Source: Tomocerus qinae (lineage: Eukaryota > Arthropoda > Collembola > Entomobryomorpha > Tomoceridae). Taken from it: DNA of 64,000 bases. Shown here in pieces: positions 21,185-34,650 of this stretch. Under the pieces are notes generated by a model. It searched no databases. It had not been told where the DNA came from and saw nothing but the letters and a program-made list of their open reading frames with translations. The stretch is taken from NCBI GenBank assembly GCA_020055645.1, contig CM034546.1, positions 37,510,001 to 37,574,000 of the forward strand, written 5' to 3'. The stretch's first letter is position 1, and every line of letters begins with the position of its first letter. The position numbers and the translations under genes were made by a program.

Positions 21185-21918
21185 CATGGAATCGAAAAAC
21201 CTGGGTTTTTTAGGAAATAACCCTCGATCCAAGGTTTTTATATAACCATAGGTTTAATTCAATCCAAGCCTACATTATACCATACAGGAACACTACAGTT
21301 GACATTAACAGTGTAATCTTGTAACTACTATTATTTACGCCTATGAAAACAAAAAAAATAACACATAAAACATTAATTTTCACACGATGTAGCGTAGCTA
21401 ACACGCGATATTTTTAGTGAACACCTATATTATTGCTGTTTAATAACAACTGGTGACAAATTATGAATCATAATATTTTATTTATTAAATTGACTTTATG
21501 AATTATTCCTTCTTTAATGTGGAGCTTTAATTATCAAACAGTGCAATAATGAATATGTAAGTGATTAACTAAAATTAAGCATAAATATGTGTGCAACAAT
21601 CTTCACACAGACTAAAGTAGACATAAAAGTAGTATATAGTCATCACATGACATTTATTGCAAGTAGGGTTGTGTAAAGTGTAAAAATTGTGGAAAAGCTA
21701 TATTTTGTTTTCACTTGATTGTGTATTTGTATTTGTTTACAATTTTGAATAGAAATATGACAAAATTAGTTTGTTTGGTTTATCCAGATAGTTTATATTA
21801 TTATATGTTTGTAAAAAACAGAAAAAATCCCAATTCATCCCATGGATTTTTTAGTGAAGCGGGGTGGGGTTTTTGCCAAAATATCCCAATTCATAAAAAA
21901 CCCGACACCAACTCTTTT
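21185..21918. mobile_element. Non-autonomous hAT, copy 2 (inverted, older)
   Basis: This is an inverted relative of the element at 9248-10089. It begins CATGGAATCGAAAAACC and ends in AAAAAACCCGACACCAACTC. The interior shares long stretches with copy 1 in reverse complement. Flanking octamers ATTGAATG/ATCGAATG match at 7 of 8 positions. More divergent termini indicate greater age than copy 1. Confidence 0.75.
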
Positions 21919-22039
21919 ATCGAATGTGCGCAGTAATAATAATAATTTGATTGTGTTATGTATTGTGTATTCCTGTTATACTTATGGCCTTAGATTGTCA
22001 GAACTTTGGGATGGGAAAATATCCTTTTTGGTAGTCATG

Positions 22040-22620
22040 AAAGTTTTATTTTGAATTATATAAGTAAAGGAGCAGATTTATTAGTCATAAAACTAGAGTG
22101 CAGAAAGATTTTGACATCCACGGTATTGTTATATCGAGGAGAAAGTCACGCAAAGACTTTTCTGGCGTTTAACTATACAGCATATATTATGGGTTCCACA
22201 GTTCCCAGTAAAAGAAGGAGGTTTGTGAGGAATTAGATTATAAGACCGCAGATAAATCAGTACTCTTTAGTAATTGTGATCTAATATGTAAGTTAACCAC
22301 AGTATAAATGATGTCCTGGCACAAGCAAATCCTTTTCTCTTTATTAAATGCCAATTCTTATTTAAGGAACTAATTCTATAGACTATGTTTCTGAGAGAAG
22401 TGTCATCAAATATTCATAATACCATACTCGTGTGTTATTGTTCGGAAGGTTGTGCTCCAAGAAACGAAGAACTTTGCTGACGTCAATCGGATTCTTCAAA
22501 ATACAATGTAGGCCCTTCTTAATGGCATGCAGTGTACGAAATTAAACATTTTTAGTGTATTTTACAACCACAGTGGTGAAAATAAATGTAGAATTACCAA
22601 AATAGTTATTAATCGATGGA
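22040..22620. repeat. Duplicated IR upstream segment
   Basis: Homologous to 16320-17600. Shared landmarks include CACGGTATTGTTAT, AGTCACGCAAAGACTT, GACTATGTTTC and TGACGTCAATCG. The first copy contains extra sequence, so the duplication is not collinear throughout. No coding function is apparent. Confidence 0.7.
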
Positions 22621-24584
22621 ATTATAACATGGATGAGAAGATCTTTTACCGATACGATATGGAAACTTCTTTATGCCACATTGTTTTTTTATTATATTAG
22701 GTCACAACAGTATGACTTGCATAATTATTTATTTAAATTTTCAAAAAGCTTGCAGTTGATATTTGAAAATAAAAAGTTCCAAAAACCTTTTGTTGGGAGT
22801 CAGGATTTGCCTCTATGTACTAACAAACTGAAAGGTTTTGTAATGTATTCAATTTGCAATTTAATTTTGTTCGGGTGGGAAACACTGGGAAACTAATATT
22901 AGCTACATGCGGTTGTGGAAATCTGATCTAATATTTCTTATGGTGGAAATTTTGTTAAGGCTAAGTACAGTTTCAATTTTTAGACTCATAAAGCTGTATA
23001 AATTTGGATTTCTAGCGTCTGTTTCGGTAAATATAAATATTAACAAATCAATTTTATTAATTTAGTGAATGTGGATTTACATTTCTTCTATGGATATGTT
23101 AAGTATCATTAATCGCCTGTTATGCGTATTTGTAGTTTTATTTTTGTCAAATGAACCAGTTTTAGAAAACTAGGTCACCTGTTTGACTCCTTTTATTATT
23201 TCACATTTACCCATCCACTACCCACTTTGACTATATAAGTAGCTTTCTGATTCCAACATAGAAATATCTTATTTTTTCATATCCTACTCGAAAATTCCTG
23301 ACCAAAATAAAAGGTAGTAAACTCACTTTCATATCATATATGTTGTCTGTAGGATAAAATACAGTAATAAACTGCATAAAATTATTGTTCAGTAAGAACA
23401 ACAAATTCACACGCGTAAATTGTAAAAACTTGTTAATACAAGAAGATATATATGTATCTTTAAATTAATTATCCACTTTGTGTATTAAGACTCAGATATA
23501 TTTCTAGATATGTTAGTTTGCATTTGCATGTTATCCGGTTTTTGTTTCCTCAGCACTCAGCAAGACAACTCATGCAGTAGATGATTTGATGAAAAATGGA
23601 TGTGCAATTATGCACCTGTATACAAGAATCGAAGCACGAACCTGATAGAGCAGTTAGCACGAGACCGTAAGCCAGATTATTAGACTTTAGAAAAGATACA
23701 ATTTCTTCTCAAGCTAAAAATTCACATTTTAAGTATCCATGCTTAATATTGTATAATATTATATCAATTATTTTTAATTTTTTAACAATTCTCATTTATA
23801 CAACTTTTATTTTCACTAGGTCGTTGATAACACTTCTAACATTTCTACACTTTCTAGAGATCAACTGTTATTCTATGGGCAAATATTTTCCATCGAGAAT
23901 TGTCCCCAAAAATAAAAATCCAAATTTTTTCATAATCAGGAAAGGAAACAATGAAATTCAGAATGCAGTTGTTATTATTTCCACAACGAAAAAGTGCATA
24001 TTTCATCTTTCATTATTAACGACACAGATTGATTTAAATATTATCTTCGATTATTAAAGACCTACCTTGTTAAAAAACATGTTAGTTACATGTACAATTA
24101 TGACAAAATAATATCATCCAACCAAGGAAAATAAGTTAATTGCTCCAAATAAATTATTATATTGTTATTATTGACCAAATATGATTATAATTTTTGTTGT
24201 ATGAGTGAGACATGGAAATTCAACCCATGTAAGAAGGTGTAAGAAGGGGTAGGGGCAAGCAGCGTTTTTGGTTACGGGACTAACTACCTACAGTTACTTG
24301 CATATGTAAACAGCTTTTATTCTTCCATGCTTTTTGATTGAATTGATTGTGCATCCTAATTATATTTTAGATAACTGAATTATCATTTATATATGCAAAA
24401 AGCTGGTTTTTGAGAACTGAAAAGTCCAAATATGTTGTTAATACTCTTGTGTAATATCTATAGATCCGGTTGTTAACGCAATCGAGAGTGGTTTCACTTT
24501 ATCCATTTCCGACGTACCTTATTTTGGCACAAAAATAACGTTGATAATAGTTACTACGTCTACTAACATTAGTAGAATTTAAAT
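22621..24584. other. AT-rich intergenic sequence, no gene recognised
   Basis: Only short open frames without recognisable motifs are present. I looked for a tRNA-like fold around 23600-23690 and did not find a convincing one. Confidence 0.45.
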
Positions 24585-25162
24585 TAGGGCATCCAAACTC
24601 GGACCGTATTTTCAAACCCGGGTGTTGAGTTAACCCGGGTTGAGACACATCCAACCCGGGTTCCATATCAATGTTCTAAAACATCCTTTTTTCTACTAAA
24701 ATATTCGAAAAAATTATAAATTCAGTTGCATAAAAATTCAATTTAACAAGTTAAGTCCGGGTTTAGCTGGTGTTGCATGTTTCAAAACATTTGTAGATTT
24801 AACTAAATGAATTAATGCATAATTCTACTACTAAATAAACAAATAGTTACATAATTTACGAAGTAGTTGGAAAGAAGCGTATTATGATGCGCATTGCGAT
24901 GATGATGGATTATTTTGGAAAACATTCTGCAGTGGCCTAATCCATTTGAAAATAACATTAAATATCTGCATTATGCTTTTTGAAGTCTGGCTACATTCTA
25001 CATTTTTACACTTTCTATTTTGACTTGCACTTGCACTTTTATCCGGCGGAAAGTAATAACTCGAACCCGGTTTTACAATGTTGAAAACCGGGTTTGAGTT
25101 GACTCAAACCTAGGTTATAACCCGGGTTTTCAACCCGTCTGGAACCCGGGTTGGATGCCCTA
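24585..25162. mobile_element. CCCGGG-rich hAT-like MITE
   Basis: Terminal inverted repeat TAGGGCATCCAA at both ends, flanked by the octamer ATTTAAAT on each side (24577-24584, 25163-25170). Because that octamer is itself palindromic, it could also be read as an extension of the inverted repeat. Both subterminal regions are crowded with AACCCGGGTT palindromes. It is 578 bp with no coding capacity. Confidence 0.8.
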
Positions 25163-26533
25163 ATTTAAATACCAAAATTCTTTCTAAATTTGTTCTGTTT
25201 GGGGACCAAAAACATTATTGCTTAGCATACTACTTCTGTATAACATACTAAAGTGCTTGCTTGTCACTTATTTACAGAATAATGTGGGTACTGAAAAATA
25301 AATCCGTATTTAAACATACTTTAAAGCTAAATATACTAATTAAAGCGAAAAAATGGTAAGAGTAACATTTTTTTAAATTACAGTTCCAAATAATCTGGCG
25401 TTATTGTACATACTACAATATTGAAAACGATATCTTTGGGATTGGTATGTATTCTTTGATGTCGATACTGATTCCTGACTATTAATAGGTTAAAAGAACG
25501 AATGCATACAAGGAAGTTTGCAAGGCGGTGTGTGGGAAAAAATGGTGTGCCCAGAAGAGGTTGTTGCTCAATATAGACAAATAATTAATTCACTCACGTC
25601 AATTATAAAAAACTGGATGTAATATTTTATGTAGAGGAAATGTCTACAAATTAATTGCCATTGCAGAGTTTTACGTCAGAAATAATTCTATAACTAATTA
25701 TGTGCTCCTTTGGATTTGCAATGCCGATTATATTTTCCCAGGAGTATGCAATTGGTGATTAGATGAAAACTGAGTGTAAAAACAAATAAAATATTAGCAC
25801 TTGTACACTACAGCAAAGAACACAAGACCACTTTATTTTCTTGTTATCCAGGTTACATTGAACGCATGTATTGCTGCATTTCACTTTCAATAAATATATC
25901 TCTGCATGTGATAAAATCTTTTCCGTGAAGTAGCCTGCTTATTAATTTTACTTTCTTCCTCCTAGGTATCATTGACTCTTAGCTTGTAAAGACGACGATG
26001 TATTATCTGTTGTGCAAGGTTTGCCTTTATACCTAAATGATGATTGTGGGTTTTAATATGGGTACCAATTATCTTGAAAGCCGCACAACTGAAACTTTTA
26101 TGAAAACATTATTTGGAGCAGTAGACTGCTCCAACAGAAATATCATTGTCAATACTATCTTAATTGTGTATAAATGCCCGGTATTGAATCTTACAGGAAA
26201 ATTATTCCTAAAAGTAGTCTTTCCCATATGCCGCATATTAATTATAAGTTTATGAGTATTTTAAAATTTACTATAAAACAAAATACATAAGTAACTCTTT
26301 GATTGAGTTTACATTACATGTTATTTTCAATGACATTGAAATTTAAGATTTATCCCACACAATTTTAATTACTATTTAAAATTACCAGACATACAAATTA
26401 TAGTTTTGTGCCATACAAAATAATATCTACTCTTGAACTTAAAAACCCATTTTGATGATTATGTAATATTTCACCACAGAGTAAAGAAATAAGTAGGTAA
26501 ATGCAGCAAAAAATTTATTTCATGCCACCTCAA
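25163..26533. other. Upstream region of acyltransferase gene 1, with duplicated block
   Basis: The block at about 25780-26020 (GGTTACATTGAACG, GATAAAATCTTTTCC, CTGCTTATTAA) is homologous to 30590-30800 upstream of acyltransferase gene 2. So the upstream region was duplicated with the gene. No gene is recognised in this stretch. Confidence 0.6.
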
Positions 26534-26543
26534 TATATAAAAG
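26534..26543 (+). promoter_or_regulatory. TATA box of acyltransferase gene 1
   Basis: TATATAAAAG lies 184 bp before the start codon. The following segment with ACTCACAAGAAACC is also found after the TATA-like boxes of the other two acyltransferase genes, marking a shared core promoter. Confidence 0.6.
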
Positions 26544-26717
26544 CTAATACCAGTCACAATAGTAAACTCACAAGAAACCCAGACTAACTCAACTTCCATT
26601 ACATAAAAACCTTTGACTGGTAAATCATAACTTTTTCCGACTTCCTGTCTTTTGTAAAACACAATTTATTTTTCAACATCATATTGCTACCTAAAATCCA
26701 ATTGTTTTTAATACATA

Positions 26718-29339
26718 ATGTCCAATACTAACTCAAATAAGTTTAATAATTTCAAAACAATTATCTTATATCCCACTTTCATTTTGGTGATCATTTTAAG
26801 TTTACTTCCTTTAACATTTCTTTACTTTTGGAAATGTATTATAACCCTTTGGGTCAATATTTTCTATCATGATTTGACTCCAATGACATTTGTAGATTAT
26901 GCAACAGTCACCACATTAGATACTGAAATAGATAACACTAAATCAAATAGCTACAACAGTAATGGTGGGATTTATTATAAACTCAAAGGAAAAGTAAACG
27001 GCCGAGGATTTTTTAAAGCGTTTGAGGAAAAGGTAATACAGATTGACTATACTAAAGAGATTCCTCTGAATCATGAACATATACGTTTTCATCAAAGCAT
27101 TTCAAGATTTGGGGGCTACTGGTTTTTCAAAACTTTTAGAAATCAATTGAAATACGAAGATCATATGACTTGTATTACTTTGGGAGATAATATTTCCCAT
27201 GAAGAAGAAATCTGCAATTGGTTGAAAATTCGCTACGATATAAAGAAGTGTCCGTTGTGGGGACTTTTATTAATTTGCCGACGGGAGAGTGGCGACACGA
27301 TTTTTGCCCTCAAAATCCATCATGTACTTGCAGATGGTATTTCTGTAACACGAATTCATGATTTGCTTACTAACTCGCATATCAAATATCCGGTGCAAGA
27401 TGTCCATGAGACAAAGTGGCAAAGTGTAATCTATTCAATTTTATCAAACTTACGTTGCGTCCTGAAGTACTGAAATTACTAATTTAATTTTCGTTTGGTA
27501 CATGAAATTAAATCCGTATTGATGTGGAGGGCATCAGAGGTCAATGTCTCCCCTCCGAAATCAAAAACAGGAAATTGTTAACTTAAAATATCTAAAGTTT
27601 CACACGTCGTTTGACATTTAGGAAATTCAACGAAATGTGTCAACGAAAAGGGAATTAAGGGTTTTCAGTACTTAAGGCACGATTGATATATTTATTTAAT
27701 TAATTATTATTTTATCAACAATATTATTTAGTAAATTACTATTTCTTTGTTTAATATTTCATTGTATAGTTTAAGATTTTGATCAAGGCGGCTTTCAATT
27801 ATTTCGAGTACTTGACGGAAGCTATATTAACCGTAGAAAGTTCTCCAATACATCGACTGAAAGTGGAAGATGATCTTTTCTTAACACAAATATCCATTCC
27901 AGTTTCACTTATCAAAACCATTCGCCAAAAGACAAAAGTTCGATTTCAAGCGGTGATGCTTGATATAATTGTCAATTACATCAGTTCTGTATTTAACGAC
28001 AAAATTGATCGGGAAGTCATTCCGGACAAAATATGCACATGGACAAGCTTACCATGGCCTAATCACCCACGGAAGGGTCTCTGTAACCATTTGTACGTTT
28101 AGTATTTATTAGTAATAATTTGACTATCTAATAGTATTACCAATCCAACGAAAGTATTCCTCTGCTGATAAGAGGACACAATAGCTTTGTAGATAGTAGA
28201 TGGTCTCCTTTGTCCGTGCTCAGTCTAGCGCGAAATCCCTTTTGTTATCGTATCAACAGAAGAAAACTTTCGTTGGATTGATAATACGTACTTTGCGTTT
28301 AATGAAGAATTAGGAATGTGTGTAAATCTGAAGCATTCTAATATAACTTAGATAATAATATTATTATTATTTTAACATAATGAATTCTACTTAAAATTAC
28401 TTCCATGCATGGTTTCGAATACTTCTATTAAAAGTTGATCTGGTTAAATCTCACAATGCCTTCAGCTTATCTCAAGTTAGTTAGAGGTATATATTTGATA
28501 TTTGACCTACTATCAGAAAAAAGCTGCTTTTTCGAAGTAGTATTATACTTTGTTTTCTTATGATTTTTTGTAAAATTCCAGTACGGTGGCACCACTTACA
28601 TTTAACATAGAGAGCAAAAATAACCTTCGTCAAGAGATAACAGATATCAGTGAGATCTTTCAAGAGTTTCACGACAACTATTGCGACAGAGGAGCACATC
28701 ATTTCTTAAAGCCAATGTCGCTTTTACCAGTGAAGCTCATACAAGTGGCCCACAGAAGATTTTATGGAAAGTTAACTGCTGTATTTGGCCATCTAATGTG
28801 TTATGAAAAAAATTCAAAAATATTGGGAATAGAATACTGCGATCTTAACGGCTATTTGGTACCTGCTCAACAAAAATGTAAGGATCACTTTACTTTTCTT
28901 TAAAAGAACCAAAATGATAGAAAAATAAAAATATAAACTAAAATATCTACAATAAGGTATTGAACAAATACACTTTTGATGGACATCTACTGTGGGTAAA
29001 AAATTGTGTTTAGTCTATGCAGGGCCTAATAGTATAAACTCAACCTACGTTGAGGATTTTCTTTCGTTATGTATATCTGTACCTGGATTGATCATAGACA
29101 ATGTACACTGTAAATTTATTATTAATATTATTTTTGGCAGTTGTCAAATTGAATTTTTTGTTTTTATGTATACTGCAGTACTCTCTTTTATTGGTTTCAC
29201 CGTATCCAATGAAATTAAGATGACTATCCTTGGACCCAAATCATTATTTTCTTCGCAACGACAAGCGGATAAATTTTTAAAAGAAAATATTCAAAATTAT
29301 ATTGCTGAAATCTTTGAAAATGCCAATGTTTTTGATTAG
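26718..29339 (+). CDS. WSD-type O-acyltransferase (wax ester/DGAT family), gene 1
   Basis: Predicted membrane-bound acyl-CoA:alcohol/diacylglycerol acyltransferase of the bacterial-WS/DGAT and plant-WSD family. Exons are 26718-27425, 27770-28092, 28582-28877 and 29179-29339, with agreeing phases and 495 residues. The N-terminal transmembrane helix is around residues 10-40 (ILYPTFILVIILSLLPLTFLY). The catalytic HHxxxDG motif is HHVLADG at residues 201-207. The C-terminal half matches the WS/DGAT C-terminal domain, with a GYLVPAQQK segment and the typical FTVSNEIKMTILGP. It is the first of three tandem paralogues with identical exon boundaries. AATAAA follows at 29368-29373. Likely products are wax esters or storage lipids, possibly cuticular; the substrate cannot be read from sequence. 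A MITE lies in intron 2. Confidence 0.85.
28134..28287. mobile_element. Small inverted-repeat MITE in intron 2 of acyltransferase gene 1
   Basis: The terminal inverted repeat is about 22 bp (CAATCCAACGAAAGT with one mismatch in the outer flank GTATTAC/GTATTAT). Total length is about 154 bp. The target duplication was not resolved. Paralogues 2 and 3 lack it at the equivalent intron position. Confidence 0.65.
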
Positions 29340-30589
29340 TGCACTGCACATCGCACTTTTGAAAAAGAATAAATAGTTAGCCATGTTAAAATAATTAATG
29401 AGAATTGAGACTTTAATAGTATTAATTTGCACTAAAAGATAACTCACTAAACACTAAAAAGATTTTTATGCAAGCATAATAGTAAGTAGCATCGTAGCAT
29501 CGATGCGACATCTATTTTAGGTCATAGGTAAAGAACTATCGATTTAGACCTTTGCCCGGGTGGGTGGGCAAAATTTAAAAAGCCTGCTAATATAGAACTC
29601 TGAATAACACAAAACAAAAAATTCAACGGAAGTCGGAATCGCGATGGTATAAGCTCTAGATGCAAAAGAAAACATCATATTATAGTATACTCAACATTTC
29701 AATATTACCCTTGCAACTATTATCGCTTACAATGAACTATTGGTGATAAAGTTTATAAATATAGCCATAACAAAAAGCGGTTCAATAGAATTTTAATGGG
29801 TTTGGTGGTTGAGAAAATCTACTTACTCTAAAGGAAATTCCTACTTTCCTTATTAACTCCTTTTTTGACTAAATGACGTCATGCAGAACTGTAAATACCT
29901 GAGTTACCATTTAAACATGCACAAACCATGTACTTGGCTGCATAAAAATCGCAATGATTTATTATGCATACTTGATTCCTGACGTTATGTTGCAGTTTTC
30001 TGACGCAAGTGGTTTTTTTGTCAAGAATAACTTCTAATTATACACCCATTTCCATAGTAATTTAGGACACTAAACATCGGGAAACGTTGAAATTGGTAGA
30101 CATTTTTAAACCTTTGAAATTTAGACTCATATAACCTTTGTTAATATTTAAAAATGCGTTTGGGGATAAGACTTATGTATTTAAATTCCAACACTTTTAT
30201 TTGAGCATTGGAATCATTGGATGAATAACTATAAATGCTATCTTTAAAAATAGCATCGTCGTTATGGTAGTATCATTGAAGATGATGTGTAATGCTTAGA
30301 TTAGACCAACATACTAAAACATTAAACCCGTGTATAAAGCATAACCACACTGGCTGTGAGATGAAATGATATTTTACGGGCTTAGAAGATTGTTTTTCAT
30401 GTAATTAATAAATTTAAAATAAATATAAAATTTGAAAGCAACAAAGGAAGTGACTAATAATTATCGTCTCTGTTTTAAACAAGAGATATTTTTAGACTTA
30501 ACTCCTTTGCATTTGTTGTACATGTTTTCCTACTAGTCACGCAGTTTTCGACTACTTATAGGCAAAAATTGAATGCGCAAGCAAATGTA
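29340..30589. other. Intergenic sequence, no gene recognised
   Basis: Holds the 3' end of acyltransferase gene 1 with its AATAAA at 29368. The remainder shows only short frames without motifs. Confidence 0.45.
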
Positions 30590-30800
30590 AGCACTAATAC
30601 AGCAGTAGGCGAAAGAACATTTATTTTCTTCAAACAGGTTACATCTTAGACAGGTGTTATTTCATTTCAGTTTCCATAAATTTATTACTGTGTGCGATAA
30701 AATCTTTCCCCTTTAGTAGACTGCTTATTAACTTTATTTATTTCTTTTTCACTACCATTCATTATCAACTATTCCTGTAAAGGTAAAAGCAATCTAATAT
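30590..30800. repeat. Duplicated upstream block of acyltransferase gene 2
   Basis: Homologous to about 25780-26020, shown by shared segments CAGGTTACAT, GATAAAATCTTT and CTGCTTATTAA. It sits about 1.1 kb upstream of the gene, somewhat farther than in gene 1. It may be regulatory or merely part of the duplicated unit. The rest of the gap to 31700 has no recognised gene. Confidence 0.6.
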
Positions 30801-31703
30801 TAATGATTTGTTATATCATAATCATGACGGAGTCTTAGTATTGTACGGATCATTCCGTAGTGCACATCACTATCACTGAAAGTTGTATGACAAATCATCA
30901 TTTGGAGCAATTGATTGAAAGTGTATGGCCTGGAAAAAGTTAATATTTCCATACATCAACCATGGCATAAATATATAACCTTTACTGTTAATTTATATCA
31001 TAATTACAAAAATAATATGGATGGCGGAGAGGGCTGTAATTTCATTAACTATAACATCCAACATTCCAAAATTGTAATTATGGTAAACAACTTAAATGTT
31101 AAGGGTGGTTAATAGCGGGATAACTTGAACATACAAATTATGTCGTATTACTTAGGATTAGAGTGTGTAACACTCATTTATTTACCAAAATTCTTAAAAA
31201 TTTCAAAAAAGTAGCGTAAGGAGAACATTTAGGACTTGGGCTCAGAAAATTTAAAATTTCAAATAAGTTTTGACAATTACAAAAAACATGATATTATAAA
31301 AGACGTTAGATATAAAGTAGACTGGAAGTTTCGTTTGTTTACTTTTACTGGCGGAAAATACCCGCGAACATTATTATATATATTATAAACTCTACAACTT
31401 ATGACTCTACTGATGTTATATGGCCTACCTCTAAGCAATGACGATGCAAAGTGAAAAAGTACATGGATAGAGATCCTTATCCAATCTAGGGTTAAGTCAG
31501 TTTAACAATTGCACCATACACTTTAATATTTTATCATTCACAACAATCCAAAGTACAAATTAGGTATACACAGCTTTCAGTTTACACGTTAATGTTATAT
31601 GTTTATTGCCCTTGAACTGGAATACCTCTGTTGATGTTGTAATGCAATATTACATTAGAATGGGAATGGGATAGATATAAATGGATATAAATCAATTGCC
31701 TAC

Positions 31704-31713
31704 GATATAAAAC
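31704..31713 (+). promoter_or_regulatory. TATA-like box of acyltransferase gene 2
   Basis: GATATAAAAC lies 194 bp before the start codon. It is followed by ACTCTCAAGAAACC, matching the ACTCACAAGAAACC after the TATA box of gene 1. Confidence 0.55.
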
Positions 31714-31897
31714 CTAACGGTGCTGTTCAAAACTCTCAAGAAACCAAGACAATCTTAATTTCGCTTACATATCACACCTGAGGTTACCTTTGAATGAGGA
31801 ACTATACCTTTTTCAGACTTCCATTCTGTTTCAATTGTCAGAAATTTACTCCGCAACATTTTATTGCTCTTAAACGGCAATTGTTTTCTAACAAATA

Positions 31898-33848
31898 ATG
31901 TACAGTAATACAGTAACTGCGTTTACTCTTTTGAAAAAAATTCTCATTTACACGTGTTTTATTTTGACTATTATTTTGAGTTCACTTCCTTTAACTTTTC
32001 TATACATTTGGAAATCTATCGTCACCCAATGGGTCACGATTTTCCACCAAGATTTATCCCCGTTGACGTTTATTGATTATGTAACAATCACAGCATTGGA
32101 TCCTGAAATAGGTAATGCTAAATCGAACATCTTCAATTGTACTGGAGGAATTTATTGTAAACTCAAAGGAAAAGTAAACGGTCGAGAATTTTTCAGAGCG
32201 TTTGAGGAAAATGTAATACAAATTGATTACAGCAAAGAGATCCCTTGGAATCATGAACATATCCGTTTTCATCAAAGCATTTCAAGATTTGGGGGCTACT
32301 GGTTTTTCAAAACTTTTAGAAATCAATTGAAATACGAAGATCATGTGACTTGTATTACTTTGGGAGATAATATTTCCTATGAAGAAGAAATCTGCAATTG
32401 GTTGAAAATTCGTTACGATATAAAAAAGTGCCCGTTGTGGGGAATTTTATTAATTTACAGAAAAGAGAGCGATGATACAATTTTTACCCTTAAATTACAT
32501 CATGTACTTGCAGATGGTATAACTTGCACGCATATTGTTGAACTACTCACTAACACCCGTTCCAAATATCCAGTACAAGATAACCAGGAGACGAAGTGGG
32601 AAAGTGTAAGTCATTAAATTAAATTTCATTCTAATATATTTAATTCTAATTATAATTCTATTGAAAAGACGTTATTTTAAAGTATTAATTATGTGTATAA
32701 TTATTAGTTTAAGATTTTGAGCAGAGCGGCATTCAGATATTTTGAATATTTGACGGAAACCATATTAACCGTACCCTGTTCTCCAATACATCAATTGAAA
32801 GAGGGGGATGACTTATTTTTAACACAAGTATCCCTTCCACTGTCCCTTATTAAAAAAATTCGCCAAAATAAAAATGTTAGATTTCAAGCGGTGATGCTCG
32901 ATATAATTTTGAATTACATCAATACTGTTATTAACGGCGCAATTGATAAAGAAAACATTCCGGACAAAATATGTGCATGGGCCAGCTTGCCTTGGCCAAA
33001 TCATCCACAAAAGGAACTCTGCAATCATTTGTATGATAACATAAATTAATAACGGTTTTCTGCAAGGCGGTAGATTTTTCTGATAGTTTCTACTTTTGCT
33101 TGGAGGACACTATATTTTTTCTAACAGTTTTTTGTGAATTTTCAGTACGGCGGGGCAACTAGCATTGAAAATAGAGAACAAAAATAATCTTCGCCAAGAC
33201 AATATTACAGAGATCAACCAGATCTTTCAAGATTTTCATGACCAATATTGCGACAGAGCAGCATATCATTTCTTCAAACCAATGTCACTTTTACCAGTCA
33301 ATCTACTACAAGCCTTCAACAAAAGAGTCCAAGGAAAGATTACTGCTGTATTCGCACATCTAATGTGTTACGGGAAATATACAAAAGTCTTTGATATCGA
33401 ATGCTGCGATATTAACTGCTATTTGGTACCTGCTCAACAAAAATGTACAGTATTTCAAAATATACATTTTTTACAAATCGTAGATTTCTAGATTTCCTAC
33501 TCTATAACACCTTCTTCAAATTTTTATGTTTTTTATATAAAATTATTTTGGGGCTTATAGACGTTAGATACGCCATAAATCATTTTCAATCAGTAACCTA
33601 TAAGACTAATTAATTATAATTAAGTAATTATACCGTTAATGTAATGTAGTAGATAAAATAATTGCTGAATGTTTTGTATTTTTGCAGTACTGACTTTTGT
33701 TGGTTTCACCATATCAAATGAAATTAAGATGACAATCATTGGACCCAAATCATTATTTTCTTCGCAACAGCAAGCGGATCAATTTTTAAAAGAGAATATT
33801 CAAAATTATCTAGCTAAACTAACTGACAATGCCAATGTATTTGAATAA
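31898..33848 (+). CDS. WSD-type O-acyltransferase, gene 2
   Basis: Tandem paralogue of the gene at 26718. Exons are 31898-32605, 32708-33030, 33146-33444 and 33688-33848, giving 496 residues. Exon 1 is the same length as in genes 1 and 3 (708 bp). The catalytic HHVLADG is again at residues 201-207. The exon 1 segment FHQSISRFGGYWFFKTFRNQ is identical to gene 1, so the duplication is relatively recent or homogenised. The N-terminal membrane helix is around FILTIILSSLPLTFLYIW. The C-terminal WS/DGAT domain ends with FTISNEIKMTIIGP. Introns are shorter than in gene 1. AATAAA follows at 33872-33877. Predicted ER-membrane lipid acyltransferase; substrate unknown. Confidence 0.86.
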
Positions 33849-34642
33849 TACACTTGGTACCTTTGAAAAATAATAAATGGCTAGGTGGTAAAAATTATTG
33901 AAACCTTATCAATTATACTAAAATACAAACGTCATCCTTTTAACATTTTGTATCGCTTTTTTCTGTTCTACTTTTTCCAGTTTTATCTTCTTTTCTCTAT
34001 TAAGATGCTGGTTTCTGGTTATAAATTACTAATGCAAAGACATTTAGACTACTTTAGTATTGGATGAATAGACAATCCTAAATTTCAGTATAAATGGGAG
34101 ACTTTTGAAATACCTTCATTATTATGAATTAATGACAAAAGAATTGCAATTGTAAAATTAGGCAACTAGGGGGATTTAGTATGTGTGTTTATGTAAAGCA
34201 GGAATTATGGAAATGGATAAATAGGTGAAAAAATTGTACTGGATACTTTACCCAAGGAGCAGTTATACAAATGGTTTCGCAGTACCTGTCCTATAATTAC
34301 TCACAGAATTTGATGCAGTAGATTTGAAATATTGCTAAAATATCAGAGACCTATCATGTATAAGATCTCCATACAGTTAATGGAGTTGGGGAAGCAAAAC
34401 TATATTGCAATACATGACAAATATTACCTGTGATTTTCAGTCTCGTATCGATAGGTAGACAACAGTGCTAAAACGAAAAAGTGGAAACCTACTACTTGTA
34501 TTCAATGGACGAAGCTGCGATCTACAATTGTTACATTCTCTGTTCTTCTCTTACTTACGTATGTAAAATTCTGTTATGAGCTTATTCTTCACTGTTGGTC
34601 TTTGTAGTGACTATTTATAGACTATTTATTTGACTATGTACC
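33849..34642. other. Intergenic sequence, no gene recognised
   Basis: 3' flank of acyltransferase gene 2. It contains only short frames without motifs. Confidence 0.4.
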
Positions 34643-34650
34643 GATTGAAC

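Noticed and set aside
23600-23690. Possible tRNA
   Set aside because: Only loose A-box/B-box resemblance and no complete cloverleaf could be drawn on either strand.
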